Notes: a model not told the origin generated them from the letters alone. A DNA stretch of 21,294 bases from Methanomicrobiales archaeon (GCA_028678715.1 JAJRCY010000001.1:1-21294); one strand, 5' to 3'; counted from the stretch's first letter, positions 6,590-14,936 are shown. Translations and numbers: made by a program.

Positions 6590-9253
6590 GTCCCGGACGA
6601 GTCCCCGCCGGCGGCTCCACAGCGCCTGACCCCCGCCATGGAGCAGTACCGGTCCTTCAAGGCCCAGCACCCCGACGCCATCCTCTTCTTCCGCATCGGG
6701 GACTTCTACGAGACCTTTGAATCCGATGCCGAGACCGTCTCCCGGGAGCTGGAGATCGTGCTCACCGCCCGCTCGAAGGACAGCACCGGGCACCGGGTCC
6801 CCCTGGCCGGCGTCCCGTACCACGCGGCGGAAGGATACATCTCCCGCCTGGTGGCGAAAGGGTACCGGGTGGCGGTCTGCGACCAGGTGGAGGACACCCG
6901 GGCAGCAAAAGGGATCGTGAAGCGGGCCGTGGTCCGGGTGGTGACCCCCGGGACCCTCGTCGATGCCTCGATGATCCCGTCCCCCGAGGCCCGGTACCTG
7001 GTGGCCGTGGCCCGGGACCCGGACCGCCGTAACTTCGCCCTGGCCTTCCTGGAGACCTCCACGGGCGAGTTCTTTGTCACCGTCTGCGGCGCAGGTGACG
7101 CCCTCGACGAGGTTTTCACCCAGGTTGCACGGTACCGGCCCCGGGAGGCCGTGCTGGGGGAGGGCCTGCCCGCCGGGATCCGGGAAGGCTTCCAGGAACG
7201 CGGTATCCCCGTCGCGGGAGTGCCGGATAACCGGATGGGGGCGGAGGAGGCGGAGCGCTCCCTGAAGGAGCACTTCCGGGTCATCTCCCTCGAAGGCTAC
7301 GGCCTCGCGGGGGAGCCGGCTGCCACCGTCGCCGCGGCCACCGCCCTGCGGTATGCCGCCGACACCCTGCACTCCCCCCTCTCCCACGTCACCGGCCTCT
7401 CCCTCCGGCGGCCGCAGGAGGCCATGGTACTGGACCCGGTGACCCTCCGGAACCTGGAGGTGCTGGATCCTCTCCGGGCGGGAGCCGAAACGGTCACGCT
7501 CCTCTCGGTGCTGGACCGGACCATGACACCGGCGGGAGGCCGCCGGCTCCGGAAGGACCTGGTGGCGCCCCTGCTGTTGCCCGGGGAGATCCATGGCCGC
7601 CTGGACGCGGTGGAGTTCTTTGTGAAGCGGCCGATCCCCCGGCAGGATGTTCGGTCGCTCCTCGCCCATTTCCCTGACATCGAACGTGTAGGGGCCCGCA
7701 TCGCCCTGGGGAACGCGACGCCCCGGGACCTGGCCGCGCTCCGGGAGGCTCTCTCCCGGCTCCCTGCGCTGAAAGGCCTCGTGACCGGTGCCGGCCTGGA
7801 CGGGTTTCCCGGGGCCCTTGCTGCGGCCGTCGGGCAGATCAGGGACTGCCCGGGGCAGGCGGACCTGATCGGGCGGGCCATTGCCGACGACCCCCCCGCG
7901 AACACCCGGAACGGCGGCATGATCCGGCCGGGATATTCGCCCGACCTGGATGCCCTCCGGGGAGGGGCGTCCACCGGGAAGGACTGGATCGCCACCCTCC
8001 AGCAGCAGGAGCGCGAAGCGACAGGGATCCGGTCCCTGAAGGTGGGGTACAACCAGGTCTTTGGCTACTACATCGAGGTGACGAAGGCCAACCTGCACCT
8101 GGTGCCGGAGCGGTACCGGCGCAAGCAGACCACGGCATCGGGGGAGCGGTTCACGCTCCCGGAGCTCTCGGAGAAGGAGGGGCAGATCGCCCGGGCCGAG
8201 GAGCAGGCCCTGGCCCTGGAGCAGGAACTCTACACGGCCCTCCTCGCCAGGCTGCGGGAGATCGTCCCCCTCCTGCAGGAAACGGCGGCAGGAATCGCTT
8301 CCATTGACCTTGCGGCTGCTCTCGCAGACGTGGCGGTGGCGAACCGGTATGTCCGGCCTCTACTGGACGACTCTTCCGAGCTCCTGATCCGGGAGGGGAG
8401 GCACCCGGTGGTGGAGCAGGGGATGAAAGGGCGCTTTGTGCCGAACGATACCCTGCTGGACGGGGGGAAGGAGCAGATACTCGTCATCACCGGCGCCAAC
8501 ATGTCCGGGAAATCCACCTACATGCGTGCCACCGCTCTCATGGTTCTCATGGCCCAGGCGGGTTCCTTTGTCCCGGCAGCCCATGCACGGGTGGGCATCG
8601 TGGACAGGATCTTCACCCGGGTGGGTGCCTTCGACGACCTGGCCCGGGGCCAGTCCACGTTCCTCGTGGAGATGCTGGAGCTGGCCCATATCCTCCACCA
8701 TGCCACCGAAAGAAGCCTCGTCATCCTGGACGAGATCGGCCGGGGCACCTCCACGCTGGACGGGTACTCCCTCGCCCGGGCGGTGCTGGAGTTCCTGCAC
8801 GGGAAAGGCTCCCGGGGGCCCCGGACGCTCTTTGCCACGCATTTCCACCAGATCGTGGACGTCGAGTCTACCCTGCCCCGGGTCAGGAACTTCCACTTCA
8901 CGGTGAGAGACACGAAAGACGGAGTGGTCTTTGTCCGGAAGATTATCCCGGGGGCCACGGACCGGAGCTACGGGATCCACGTGGCCCGTCTGGCGGGGAT
9001 ACCGCAGAAGGTGCTGGGCCGGGCCGAGGAGATCCTCGCGGAACTGGCGCAGGATGAGGCCGGGAGGGGCGAAGGCGTGAAGCGGTACACCCAGATCCTG
9101 CTCATCGACGAACCGGCCCGTGAGCCGCACGAGCACCCCCTCCTGGAACGCATCCGCAGCCTGGACCTGGATACCCTGACGCCCCTCGGCGCCCTGAATG
9201 CCCTGCACGAGCTGCAGGAAGCGCTCCGGAAGGAACAGGAGGAGGAGCGGTGA
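6587..9253 (+). CDS. mutS: DNA mismatch repair protein MutS
   Basis: 888 codons, full length for MutS. It recognises mismatches as a dimer and uses ATP to recruit MutL. The mismatch-reading Phe-X-Glu motif is F40-Y41-E42 in GDFYETF, preceded by the usual LTPAMEQY...AILFFRIGDFYE opening. The core and lever domains follow (the FGYYIEVTK block lies near 488-496). The ATPase has Walker A GANMSGKST (636-644) and Walker B LVILDEIGRGTST with D715-E716, then the ATHFHQ block. The C-terminus ends with LTPLGALNALHEL, a conserved dimer/clamp segment. The start at 6587 has no strong Shine-Dalgarno and sits in a palindrome; the next Met (residue 18) would cut into the conserved opening, so 6587 is preferred. 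mutL follows with a GTGA overlap. Confidence 0.97.
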   Translation: MVPDESPPAAPQRLTPAMEQYRSFKAQHPDAILFFRIGDFYETFESDAETVSRELEIVLTARSKDSTGHRVPLAGVPYHAAEGYISRLVAKGYRVAVCDQVEDTRAAKGIVKRAVVRVVTPGTLVDASMIPSPEARYLVAVARDPDRRNFALAFLETSTGEFFVTVCGAGDALDEVFTQVARYRPREAVLGEGLPAGIREGFQERGIPVAGVPDNRMGAEEAERSLKEHFRVISLEGYGLAGEPAATVAAATALRYAADTLHSPLSHVTGLSLRRPQEAMVLDPVTLRNLEVLDPLRAGAETVTLLSVLDRTMTPAGGRRLRKDLVAPLLLPGEIHGRLDAVEFFVKRPIPRQDVRSLLAHFPDIERVGARIALGNATPRDLAALREALSRLPALKGLVTGAGLDGFPGALAAAVGQIRDCPGQADLIGRAIADDPPANTRNGGMIRPGYSPDLDALRGGASTGKDWIATLQQQEREATGIRSLKVGYNQVFGYYIEVTKANLHLVPERYRRKQTTASGERFTLPELSEKEGQIARAEEQALALEQELYTALLARLREIVPLLQETAAGIASIDLAAALADVAVANRYVRPLLDDSSELLIREGRHPVVEQGMKGRFVPNDTLLDGGKEQILVITGANMSGKSTYMRATALMVLMAQAGSFVPAAHARVGIVDRIFTRVGAFDDLARGQSTFLVEMLELAHILHHATERSLVILDEIGRGTSTLDGYSLARAVLEFLHGKGSRGPRTLFATHFHQIVDVESTLPRVRNFHFTVRDTKDGVVFVRKIIPGATDRSYGIHVARLAGIPQKVLGRAEEILAELAQDEAGRGEGVKRYTQILLIDEPAREPHEHPLLERIRSLDLDTLTPLGALNALHELQEALRKEQEEER

Positions 9254-11037
9254 CCGCTGCACCCGGCAGCCCCTCGATCCGGGTGCTGGATACCCTGACG
9301 GTGAACCAGATCGCCGCAGGGGAGGTGGTGGAACGGCCGTCCTCTGTCGTGAAGGAACTGGCCGAGAACTCCCTGGATGCAGGGGCCAGCCATATCACTG
9401 TCGACGTGGAGTCTGCCCGCGGGGAGATCCGCCGGATCACGGTCATGGACAATGGCTCCGGCATGGTCCCTGCCGATGCGGTGCTGGCGTTCCACCCCCA
9501 CGCCACGAGCAAGATCAGGGCTCTCTCGGACCTGCACCGGTCCCTGACCCTTGGCTTCCGGGGCGAGGCTCTCACCTCCATCGCCTCCGTGGCCCGGGTG
9601 GAGCTGGTCACCCGCCCCTCCGGTGGCAGGGCTGCGGAAGCCTGGAGGGTGGTGGTGGAAGGCGGGGAGATCCGGGAGCAGGGGGTTGCCGCAGGCCCTG
9701 AGGGGACCCGGGTGACGGTGGAGCAGCTCTTTGCCCGCACCCCGGCCCGGAGGAAGTTCCTGAAGTCCCTGGCGACAGAGATCTCCCACATCGCCGGCGT
9801 GGTGGAATCCCTGGCACTCTCCCACCCGCGGGTCGCCTTCCGGCTGGTCCACAACGGCACCGAGCGGATCCGGACGGAGGGTGACGGGGATCTCCGGGCT
9901 GTCATCGCAGGATTGTACGGTGCGGATCTGGTCCGGGTGCTGATCCCCCTCACCCTTGAGGGTGCGGGTTTCGGTGTCCGGGGATACGTCTCGAAACCGT
10001 CCGAGCACCGCCCGCACCCGTACCAGGTGTTCCTCTCGGTCAACGGAAGGCCGGTCTCTTCGCGGCAGATGGTCCGGGCGATCCGGGATGGCTACGGCAC
10101 CCTCCTCCCGCCCCACCGGTACCCGGTGGCCTTCCTGGACCTCCGGATTGACCCCGCTTGGGTGGACGTGAACGTGCACCCTTCAAAGCGGCAGGTCCGG
10201 CTGACCGGCGAGCGGGATCTCCTGGAAGCGGTGACGGGCGCGGTGGCACAGACGCTCCGGGGGAAAGACCTGATGCCCGAGGCCGGAAAAGGGCTCTTGC
10301 CTGTTGGCGGACCGGCCCGTCCGGTTGCCGTGACCGTGCCGCCTCCGGTGCTTCCCGCCCCTACGTGGGGCGACGGAATTCCGCTGCGGGTGGGCCGCCA
10401 GACCGAGCAGCAGCTGCGGCAGACCGAGCTGGCCACCGGCATCGTTGAGGACCGAGTACCCCTCCCCACGATGGAGGTCATCGGGCAGGCGGGCGGGGTA
10501 TACCTCGTGGCCCGGACCCCCGAGGGAGGGCTCATCCTCGTGGACCAGCATGCAGCCCACGAGCGGGTAGTGTACGAGTACCTCCGGGACCTGCATTCCG
10601 GCGGCGAGCGGAGCCAGGAGCTGCTGGTCCCGCTGGTCCTCCACCGCTCCCCGCGGGAGGCAGCTCTCCTGAGGGAGTTCCTGCCGGTCCTGGCACGGCA
10701 GGGGCTGGTGGTCGAGGAGTTCGGCAGGGATACCTTCGCCGTGAAGGCGGTGCCCGTGGTCCTCGGAAGGACCGGGGACGATTCCGTTATCCACGAGGTG
10801 CTCGGAGACCTCCTCTGCCAGCAGGAGGATCCCTCAGTGACCATGGAGGAACGGGTCATCCGGATCATCGCCTGCAGGTCGGCCGTGAAAGCCGGCGCGG
10901 CGGTCACCCTCGAGCAGAGCCAGCGCCTGGTCCGCCAGCTCGCCCGCGCCCGGAATCCCTACACGTGCCCCCACGGCAGGCCCACGATGGTGGCCCTGAC
11001 CCGGGCCCAGCTGGACGGGATGTTCCGGAGGGTATAG
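9250..11037 (+). CDS. mutL: DNA mismatch repair protein MutL (endonuclease type)
   Basis: 595 codons. The start is a GTG whose last bases overlap the mutS stop (GTGA), with AGGAGGAG just upstream, so translation is coupled. The N-terminal GHKL ATPase shows KELAENSLDAGA (Glu36, Asn40), DNGSG (67-71) and GFRGEAL (102-108). A linker of about 90 residues follows (roughly 335-420). The C-terminal domain carries DQHAAHERVVYE (432-443), the metal-binding endonuclease motif DQHA(X)2E(X)4E, along with ACRSAVKAG (541-549) and CPHGRP (573-578), which complete the nuclease site in MutL/PMS2-type proteins. It should therefore nick DNA itself; no mutH gene is present, as expected. The operon partner is mutS. 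Confidence 0.97.
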   Translation: MTAAPGSPSIRVLDTLTVNQIAAGEVVERPSSVVKELAENSLDAGASHITVDVESARGEIRRITVMDNGSGMVPADAVLAFHPHATSKIRALSDLHRSLTLGFRGEALTSIASVARVELVTRPSGGRAAEAWRVVVEGGEIREQGVAAGPEGTRVTVEQLFARTPARRKFLKSLATEISHIAGVVESLALSHPRVAFRLVHNGTERIRTEGDGDLRAVIAGLYGADLVRVLIPLTLEGAGFGVRGYVSKPSEHRPHPYQVFLSVNGRPVSSRQMVRAIRDGYGTLLPPHRYPVAFLDLRIDPAWVDVNVHPSKRQVRLTGERDLLEAVTGAVAQTLRGKDLMPEAGKGLLPVGGPARPVAVTVPPPVLPAPTWGDGIPLRVGRQTEQQLRQTELATGIVEDRVPLPTMEVIGQAGGVYLVARTPEGGLILVDQHAAHERVVYEYLRDLHSGGERSQELLVPLVLHRSPREAALLREFLPVLARQGLVVEEFGRDTFAVKAVPVVLGRTGDDSVIHEVLGDLLCQQEDPSVTMEERVIRIIACRSAVKAGAAVTLEQSQRLVRQLARARNPYTCPHGRPTMVALTRAQLDGMFRRV

Positions 11038-11105
11038 CGGCCGGATTCGGGAACTCCCGCATGGAGGGGCCGCGGGTTATATGCGCTGGAGAGAATCCTG
11101 TCGTG

Positions 11106-11128
11106 ACCCCCGTCCTGAAAAAGGGGGT
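11106..11128. terminator. Possible hairpin terminator between convergent genes
   Basis: ACCCCC (11106-11111) and GGGGGT (11123-11128) can pair around an 11-base loop rich in A. It lies between the 3' ends of mutL and the leftward stalked membrane protein. There is no T-run on the plus side; on the minus strand the loop gives a short T-run. Weak evidence. Confidence 0.25.
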
Positions 11129-11167
11129 GGAGAAAAGGAGTTCCTGGCACCGTTGCCTTCCCTCGCC

Positions 11168-11803
11168 CTATCCCACCAGGAGCGTGAGCCGGTTCTCGCG
11201 GACAAGCCCGCCACCGGTGGCCCTCAGGGTGCCATCCACCGCGACACCGGGCGGGAGGTAGTCCGGTACCGTGAAGGGGTACTGGATCGTCCTCGGGAAC
11301 GGCGGATCATAGGTGCCGAAGTCGTAGGTCCGGGTGACAAAGAGGGCGCTTGCCGTGAGTTCCAGGGTCACGGGGGCAGAAAACCCGTTCATCCCTTCAA
11401 TGACCATGGTATAGGTCACCGTCTCGCCGCGCCCGGCGGTCACGCTTGTCGGGCTTGTGGCGAGGGAGAAGTCCGGAGGGCCGGGGTAGGTCGGGGATGC
11501 CGTGGCGGTGGGAGTCTCCTGCGTATTCGTTGCCGTTGGCTGTGTGGGGAAAGTCGTTGAAGAAGCGGGGGTCGTGGTCCCGGAAAGGGTGAGTGTGGGC
11601 GAAGGTTCCTGTGACGAACCTCCGGATCCTCCCGGGACCAGGATCGGACCCAGGAAGAGGGCCGCCATGACCAGAAGGACGACAATGACCGGGAGGAGCG
11701 GATAGTACTTCGGCGGGATCAGAGGTTTTTCGGGAGGTTCCCGGTTCACTTCCGGTGCTTCCTCAGGTCGCACTTCCGGATCGGTCATGGACGTATCTCG
11801 CAT
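11168..11803 (-). CDS. Single-pass membrane protein with Thr/Pro stalk and beta-sandwich-like outer domain
   Basis: 211 codons. A short charged cytoplasmic start rich in Glu and Pro (1-35) leads into one membrane helix (about 36-54, PVIVVLLVMAALFLGPIL). A low-complexity Ser/Thr/Pro stalk follows (58-108), of the kind often glycosylated in archaeal envelopes. The rest (110-211) looks like an Ig/beta-sandwich module: PDFSLATSPTSVTAGRGET is the common opening of such domains, followed by alternating beta strands (VTLELTA, GVAVDGTLRATGG). Topology would be N-in/C-out, a surface-exposed anchored domain of unknown partner. A second ATG at 11788 (residue 6) is an equally good start; neither has a clear ribosome site. 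It lies 61 bases downstream of the cyclophilin gene, with a hairpin-forming sequence between them. Confidence 0.75.
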   Translation of the reverse strand: MRDTSMTDPEVRPEEAPEVNREPPEKPLIPPKYYPLLPVIVVLLVMAALFLGPILVPGGSGGSSQEPSPTLTLSGTTTPASSTTFPTQPTATNTQETPTATASPTYPGPPDFSLATSPTSVTAGRGETVTYTMVIEGMNGFSAPVTLELTASALFVTRTYDFGTYDPPFPRTIQYPFTVPDYLPPGVAVDGTLRATGGGLVRENRLTLLVG

Positions 11804-11811
11804 CGGATGTG

Positions 11812-11829
11812 AAGGGGTTTTCTCCCCTT
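11812..11829 (-). terminator. Intergenic hairpin between cyclophilin gene and stalked membrane protein
   Basis: AAGGGG / CCCCTT arms (11812-11817 and 11824-11829) pair around a six-base loop in the gap between the two leftward genes. It may attenuate read-through or stabilise the mRNA end. No T-run follows on the minus strand, so a terminator role is uncertain. Confidence 0.25.
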
Positions 11830-11864
11830 TCTTACGAGATGTGCCTGGCGGTCCCGGGAAGCCC

Positions 11865-12425
11865 TCAGAGCAGGACCGCTTTTACGATCTTCACGTCCTG
11901 GACCGGGCGGTCGCCGGTGGCGGTCTTCACCTTCGAGATCCGGTCCACGACGTCCATCCCCTCCACCACGCGGCCAAAGACCGGGTGGCGATCGTCCAGG
12001 AAGTTGTTGTCGACGGTGTTGATGAAGAACTGGCTGCCCCCGGTGTTAGGGCCTGCGTTCGCCATGGCGATGGTGCCCCGGTCGTTCCGGTTGCCGGTCT
12101 TGAACTCGTCCCTGATGGCATATCCCGGCCCTCCCCGGCCGGTACCGGTGGGGTCTCCCCCCTGGATCATGAACCCGTCAATGACCCGGTGGAAGATGGT
12201 ACCGTCATAATACCCCTTCTGCACGAGCGAGGCAAAGTTCCCCACCGTGATAGGCATATGGCTGTACAGCTCGAGGGTGATATTGCCCATCGTGGTCTCG
12301 AGCCGGACCCGTTGCGCCTGTTGCGGTGTCATCGGTGCATCTCCCGCCTGCGGTGCCGCGCAGCCGCAGGCCAGCAGCAGGACGAGAAGCGCGAGCGAAA
12401 GAACCAGCTGTTCCCGCCATTGCAT
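11865..12425 (-). CDS. Cyclophilin-type peptidyl-prolyl cis-trans isomerase, lipoprotein
   Basis: 186 codons. The start is a signal sequence with a lipobox-like end, LLLAC at residues 16-20 (Cys20; Cys22 is a second option), so the enzyme is predicted to be exported and held on the outside of the membrane. The cyclophilin domain spans about 40-186: FHRVIDGFMIQGGDPTGTG (78-96) with the catalytic Arg80, SQFFI (131-135) and His147 in DDRHPVFGRVVEGM. These match the active-site residues of small single-domain cyclophilins. It should speed proline isomerisation during folding of exported proteins, which fits the neighbouring envelope proteins. Length is normal for the family plus a leader peptide. 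A TATA box (CCTATATC) about 26 bases upstream of the ATG suggests a leaderless mRNA. Confidence 0.95.
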   Translation of the reverse strand: MQWREQLVLSLALLVLLLACGCAAPQAGDAPMTPQQAQRVRLETTMGNITLELYSHMPITVGNFASLVQKGYYDGTIFHRVIDGFMIQGGDPTGTGRGGPGYAIRDEFKTGNRNDRGTIAMANAGPNTGGSQFFINTVDNNFLDDRHPVFGRVVEGMDVVDRISKVKTATGDRPVQDVKIVKAVLL

Positions 12426-12446
12426 GGAATGAGGTGGACGCGGCGG

Positions 12447-12455
12447 GATATAGGT
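12447..12455 (-). promoter_or_regulatory. TATA box of the cyclophilin gene
   Basis: On the minus strand the sequence reads CCTATATC, centred about 26 bases before the ATG at 12425. This is the normal archaeal TATA-to-start distance, so transcription would begin at or next to the start codon (leaderless). Confidence 0.5.
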
Positions 12456-12677
12456 GTATCCGTAACATGATCAGGCGATATTGTGCCTATTTTATCCTAC
12501 TCTGGCCTTTTAAGGGCTCCTATTGTCTTATCATACTATTCAGATATCCATGGTACCTTCCACGGTGAAAGATCGCCGAGCCCTCTCCCTGTTCTTTCCT
12601 GTCCGGGATTGCATCAAGGTGATCTGCCAGGACTACGGGTAACGGCCCGCTTCTCAAGATGGTGCCGCTGTCAGGCA

Positions 12678-12711
12678 ATAAAAATGGGGATCACATTGCA
12701 CTGCCTGCAAT
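12678..12711 (-). terminator. Hairpin and T-run after the small secreted protein gene
   Basis: Minus strand: a perfect six-base inverted repeat (ATTGCA 12695-12700 / TGCAAT 12706-12711) overlaps the last codons, and a T-rich stretch (complement of 12678-12685) follows the stop. T-rich tracts terminate archaeal transcription. The rest of the gap to 12456 shows no gene. Confidence 0.45.
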
Positions 12712-13104
12712 TGTGAAGTAGCAATACTTACTCGGCTGCAACTCGTTGGCAGCGTTATCAGCAAAGACGCGCCACCGGAAGTAACCCTGGTCAGGAATGT
12801 AGTGATCTATACTGGTGCTATGGACCAGGCCAAACCCCCAGTAGCTGACCCACGCTATCCAATTCCTGCTGAAGATTTCAGCTTGTTCGACGTTAATGAT
12901 GTAACCGCTCGCACCGGGTACGGATTCCCACTCGAAGTGTATCTCGTATCCCACATCATGCGGGAGAATTACCCCTTTACAGGGTGATACCAGACGCGGC
13001 GCGGCAAGCTTCTTGAACTGGGGTGCAGCTGCCCCTGCGGTTACTGCTCCTCCAATGATCAGCAGCAGTACTGCGATCGACAGGTACATCGCACGTTTTC
13101 TCAT
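12691..13104 (-). CDS. Small secreted protein with fibronectin-III-like domain
   Basis: 137 codons from the ATG at 13104. This start is favoured because AAGGAGG lies six bases upstream; an in-frame GTG at 13110 abuts the same ribosome site and is too close. Residues 1-26 (MRKRAMYLSIAVLLLIIGG...) are a signal peptide. The mature ~110 residues have the strand pattern of an Fn3/Ig-like beta-sandwich: APRLVSPCKG, then FEWESVPGASGYIINVEQ, and FRWRVFADNAANELQPSKY near the end. Two cysteines (in SPCKG and KYCYF) could form a disulfide. There is no second membrane helix or lipobox, so the product is probably released or bound to the envelope through partners. I do not recognise a named family. Base composition is a little lower in GC than the neighbours. 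Confidence 0.75.
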   Translation of the reverse strand: MRKRAMYLSIAVLLLIIGGAVTAGAAAPQFKKLAAPRLVSPCKGVILPHDVGYEIHFEWESVPGASGYIINVEQAEIFSRNWIAWVSYWGFGLVHSTSIDHYIPDQGYFRWRVFADNAANELQPSKYCYFTIAGSAM

Positions 13105-13364
13105 TGTCACCCTCCTTCCACCATCCTTTCCTGATACAATACGAACGAAGCGCCCGGCAACGGGAGCCTGCGGTCCTGAACGATCTGAAAACTGACGAGA
13201 TGTACCGTATCCACTGTGCCATTCCCGGGTGAATGACGCCTGCCCGGCTCAGGACACCGGCTAATTGTTCAACGAGAATTTAATGGTTTTCACTGAGGGG
13301 AGATCCGACCGGAAGAAGAGCATCCCAGTACCAGCACGTGGGCCATCAGCGACCCCCACCCGAC
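13105..13364. other. Intergenic stretch, nothing recognised
   Basis: This 260-base gap lies between moaE and the small secreted protein gene, both leftward. It contains the AAGGAGG ribosome site of the latter (13111-13117). No convincing TATA box, RNA gene or ORF was seen in the remainder. Confidence 0.4.
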
Positions 13365-13772
13365 TCACCCCTGCGTGTACTCCCCCTCCACCCAGATCGA
13401 TCCGTCCTTCCGGATCTCCTTCTTCCAGATGGGCACGGTCTGCTTGATCCGCTCCAGGATGTACTCGCAGCCGGCGAAGGCTTCCTTCCGGTGCCCGGCA
13501 CTCACAACGATCAGGAGGATCCGGTCGCCGACCACCAGCCTGCCATGGCGGTGGATCACCTCCACCGCGTGGAGCGGCCAGCGTTCCCGGGCCTCGGCCT
13601 CGATCTTCCTGAGCTCGGGGAGCGCTGCCTCCTCCCAGGTCTCCAGTTCCAGTTCCCCCAGCTGGTCATCCCGTACCACGCCCAGGAACGTGACCACAGC
13701 CCCTACGGACCCGGCCATCACCCTCCGGATCACAGGCTCGACGTCCACGTCATCAGTCGTGAGCCGGATCAT
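13365..13772 (-). CDS. moaE: Molybdopterin synthase catalytic subunit MoaE
   Basis: 135 codons from the ATG at 13772, chosen because GGGAGG lies six bases upstream (an in-frame TTG at 13778 abuts it). With thiocarboxylated MoaD, MoaE converts cyclic pyranopterin monophosphate to molybdopterin by adding two sulfurs. Active-site residues line up with E. coli MoaE: Arg34 in FLGVVRD, His94-Arg95 in SAGHRKEAF, Lys110 in LERIKQTVP and Lys117 in IWKKEI, with the same seven-residue Lys spacing. The family end GSIWVEG is also present. It is the last gene of the leftward moeB-moaD-moaE operon, 39 bases after moaD. In a methanogen the pterin serves tungsten or molybdenum formylmethanofuran dehydrogenase and formate dehydrogenase. 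Confidence 0.95.
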   Translation of the reverse strand: MIRLTTDDVDVEPVIRRVMAGSVGAVVTFLGVVRDDQLGELELETWEEAALPELRKIEAEARERWPLHAVEVIHRHGRLVVGDRILLIVVSAGHRKEAFAGCEYILERIKQTVPIWKKEIRKDGSIWVEGEYTQG

Positions 13773-13811
13773 GGGCAACCTCCCGGCCGCGAGAAAGCCA
13801 GGTCCATCCGG

Positions 13812-14090
13812 TCATCCCCCTGCCACCGGCGGGAAGACTGCCACCTCGTCCCCGTCCGAGAGGACCTCCCGCCCGGCGTCCTCCCTCCGGATCCTCTGCC
13901 GGTTCCGCATCAGCACGACCCAGTCCCGAAGCCTGCCATTCTCGTCCAGGAGTGCCTCCCGTGCCGCATCCCCCGTGGACGCCACCTGCTCCAGAACGAA
14001 GAGCAGTGTGGTGCCCGCCGGTATCTCCACGTCACGCTCGGAACCCAGTGCCTCCCGGAACCGGGCAAAGCCCCGGACCCTCACCTTCAC
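13812..14090 (-). CDS. moaD: MoaD sulfur-carrier subunit of molybdopterin synthase
   Basis: 92 codons starting at a GTG that overlaps the moeB stop (GTGA at 14090-14087); a longer open frame upstream is only the shadow of moeB. The protein has the ubiquitin-like pattern of MoaD: VKVRVRGFARFREALG at the start, DEVAVFPPVAGG at the end. The terminal Gly-Gly is the site that is adenylated by MoeB and turned into a thiocarboxylate before delivery to MoaE. Size is typical. A role as a general small sulfur carrier (SAMP-like) is possible in archaea, but the immediate moaE neighbour makes MoaD the best call. Confidence 0.93.
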   Translation of the reverse strand: MKVRVRGFARFREALGSERDVEIPAGTTLLFVLEQVASTGDAAREALLDENGRLRDWVVLMRNRQRIRREDAGREVLSDGDEVAVFPPVAGG

Positions 14091-14881
14091 GGCAGGATCA
14101 CCCCGCCACAGTCCGGGCATCGGGGGTTGCGCTCCACAGCCACCTCGGTCATGCGCGCCTCCAGCCCTTCCCAGAGCAGGAGCCGGTTGCCCAGCAGGTT
14201 CCCCGTTCCCAGCAGGAACTTCAGCGCCTCCGTCGCCTGCACGAGGGCAATGACGCCTGCTGTGGCACCCACCACCGGGGGCGTCTCCGGGGGAGGGGCC
14301 CGCGGGATCACGCACCGGAGGCAGGCGGTCTTCCCGGGGAGCACGGTCATGGCCTGGCCGTCAAAGCCCCGGATGGCCCCGTGGATGAAGGGAATGCCGC
14401 GGCGGACGGCTTCCCGGTTCAGCAGGTACCTGGCCGCATAGCTGTCCACGGCATCGATGATCAGGTCCGTGTCACCAATGAGGCCGGATACCGATCCCTC
14501 CTCAATGGTAGCCTGCACCGCTTCGATGGTGATGTGGGGGTTCATCTCCCGGAGTTTCTCCCCCGCGGACTCTGCCTTGGGGCGGCCCAGGTCCATGTCC
14601 CGGTGCAGGAACTGCCGGTTCAGGTTGGAGATATCCACGACGTCCTGATCTATGATCCGCAGCCAGCCGACCCCTGCCAGGGCAAGGTAGGTGGCCACCG
14701 GGCAGCCGAGACCGCCGGAACCGGCGATGGTGACCCGGGCACCCTTCAGTCGTTCCTGGCCATCCTTCCCGATCAGGTCCATCTGCCGCCTGTACCGGCG
14801 GACCTCGTCCGGCGAAAGGACCGCCCTCCTCTCCCGGCCTGCTTTCTGCGCCGTTGTTCCCCGTTCCCACGCCATTGGCAT
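14087..14881 (-). CDS. moeB: MoeB/ThiF/HesA-family adenylyltransferase
   Basis: 264 codons from the ATG at 14881 (ATG at 14875 is an alternative with better ribosome-site spacing; the frame is open further upstream but without family similarity). It is an E1-like enzyme that adenylates the C-terminal glycine of MoaD with ATP. Seen: nucleotide loop GSGGLG (54-59), IID (Asp78), DISNLNRQF (84-91, arginine finger), DAVDSY (145-150), and two zinc pairs, CLRC (187-190) and CPDC (255-258). The segment VVGATAGVIALVQATEALK lacks the cysteine found there in some bacterial MoeB/ThiF enzymes; to my knowledge archaeal members often lack it. The stop overlaps moaD. A TATA-like CTTTTATCC (14937-14947 region, minus strand) fits as the operon promoter. 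Confidence 0.93.
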   Translation of the reverse strand: MPMAWERGTTAQKAGRERRAVLSPDEVRRYRRQMDLIGKDGQERLKGARVTIAGSGGLGCPVATYLALAGVGWLRIIDQDVVDISNLNRQFLHRDMDLGRPKAESAGEKLREMNPHITIEAVQATIEEGSVSGLIGDTDLIIDAVDSYAARYLLNREAVRRGIPFIHGAIRGFDGQAMTVLPGKTACLRCVIPRAPPPETPPVVGATAGVIALVQATEALKFLLGTGNLLGNRLLLWEGLEARMTEVAVERNPRCPDCGGVILP

Positions 14882-14936
14882 CCCCCGCTGCGTCACCGTG
14901 CGGCGGGAACCATCATTACTGCAGAATGGAACGCGG

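Noticed and set aside
6392-8098. 568-codon minus-strand open frame over mutS
   Set aside because: Low-complexity shadow of mutS; no start signal and no recognisable domain.
8968-10179. 403-codon minus-strand open frame across the mutS-mutL junction
   Set aside because: Runs antisense through two certain genes with shadow-type composition.
11074-11084. TATA-like GGTTATATGC just after mutL
   Set aside because: The following plus-strand frame is antisense to the stalked membrane protein and has no protein-like features.
13812-14315. Longer 167-codon version of MoaD
   Set aside because: The extra 75 residues are an out-of-frame reading of moeB; MoaD similarity begins exactly at the GTG overlapping the moeB stop.
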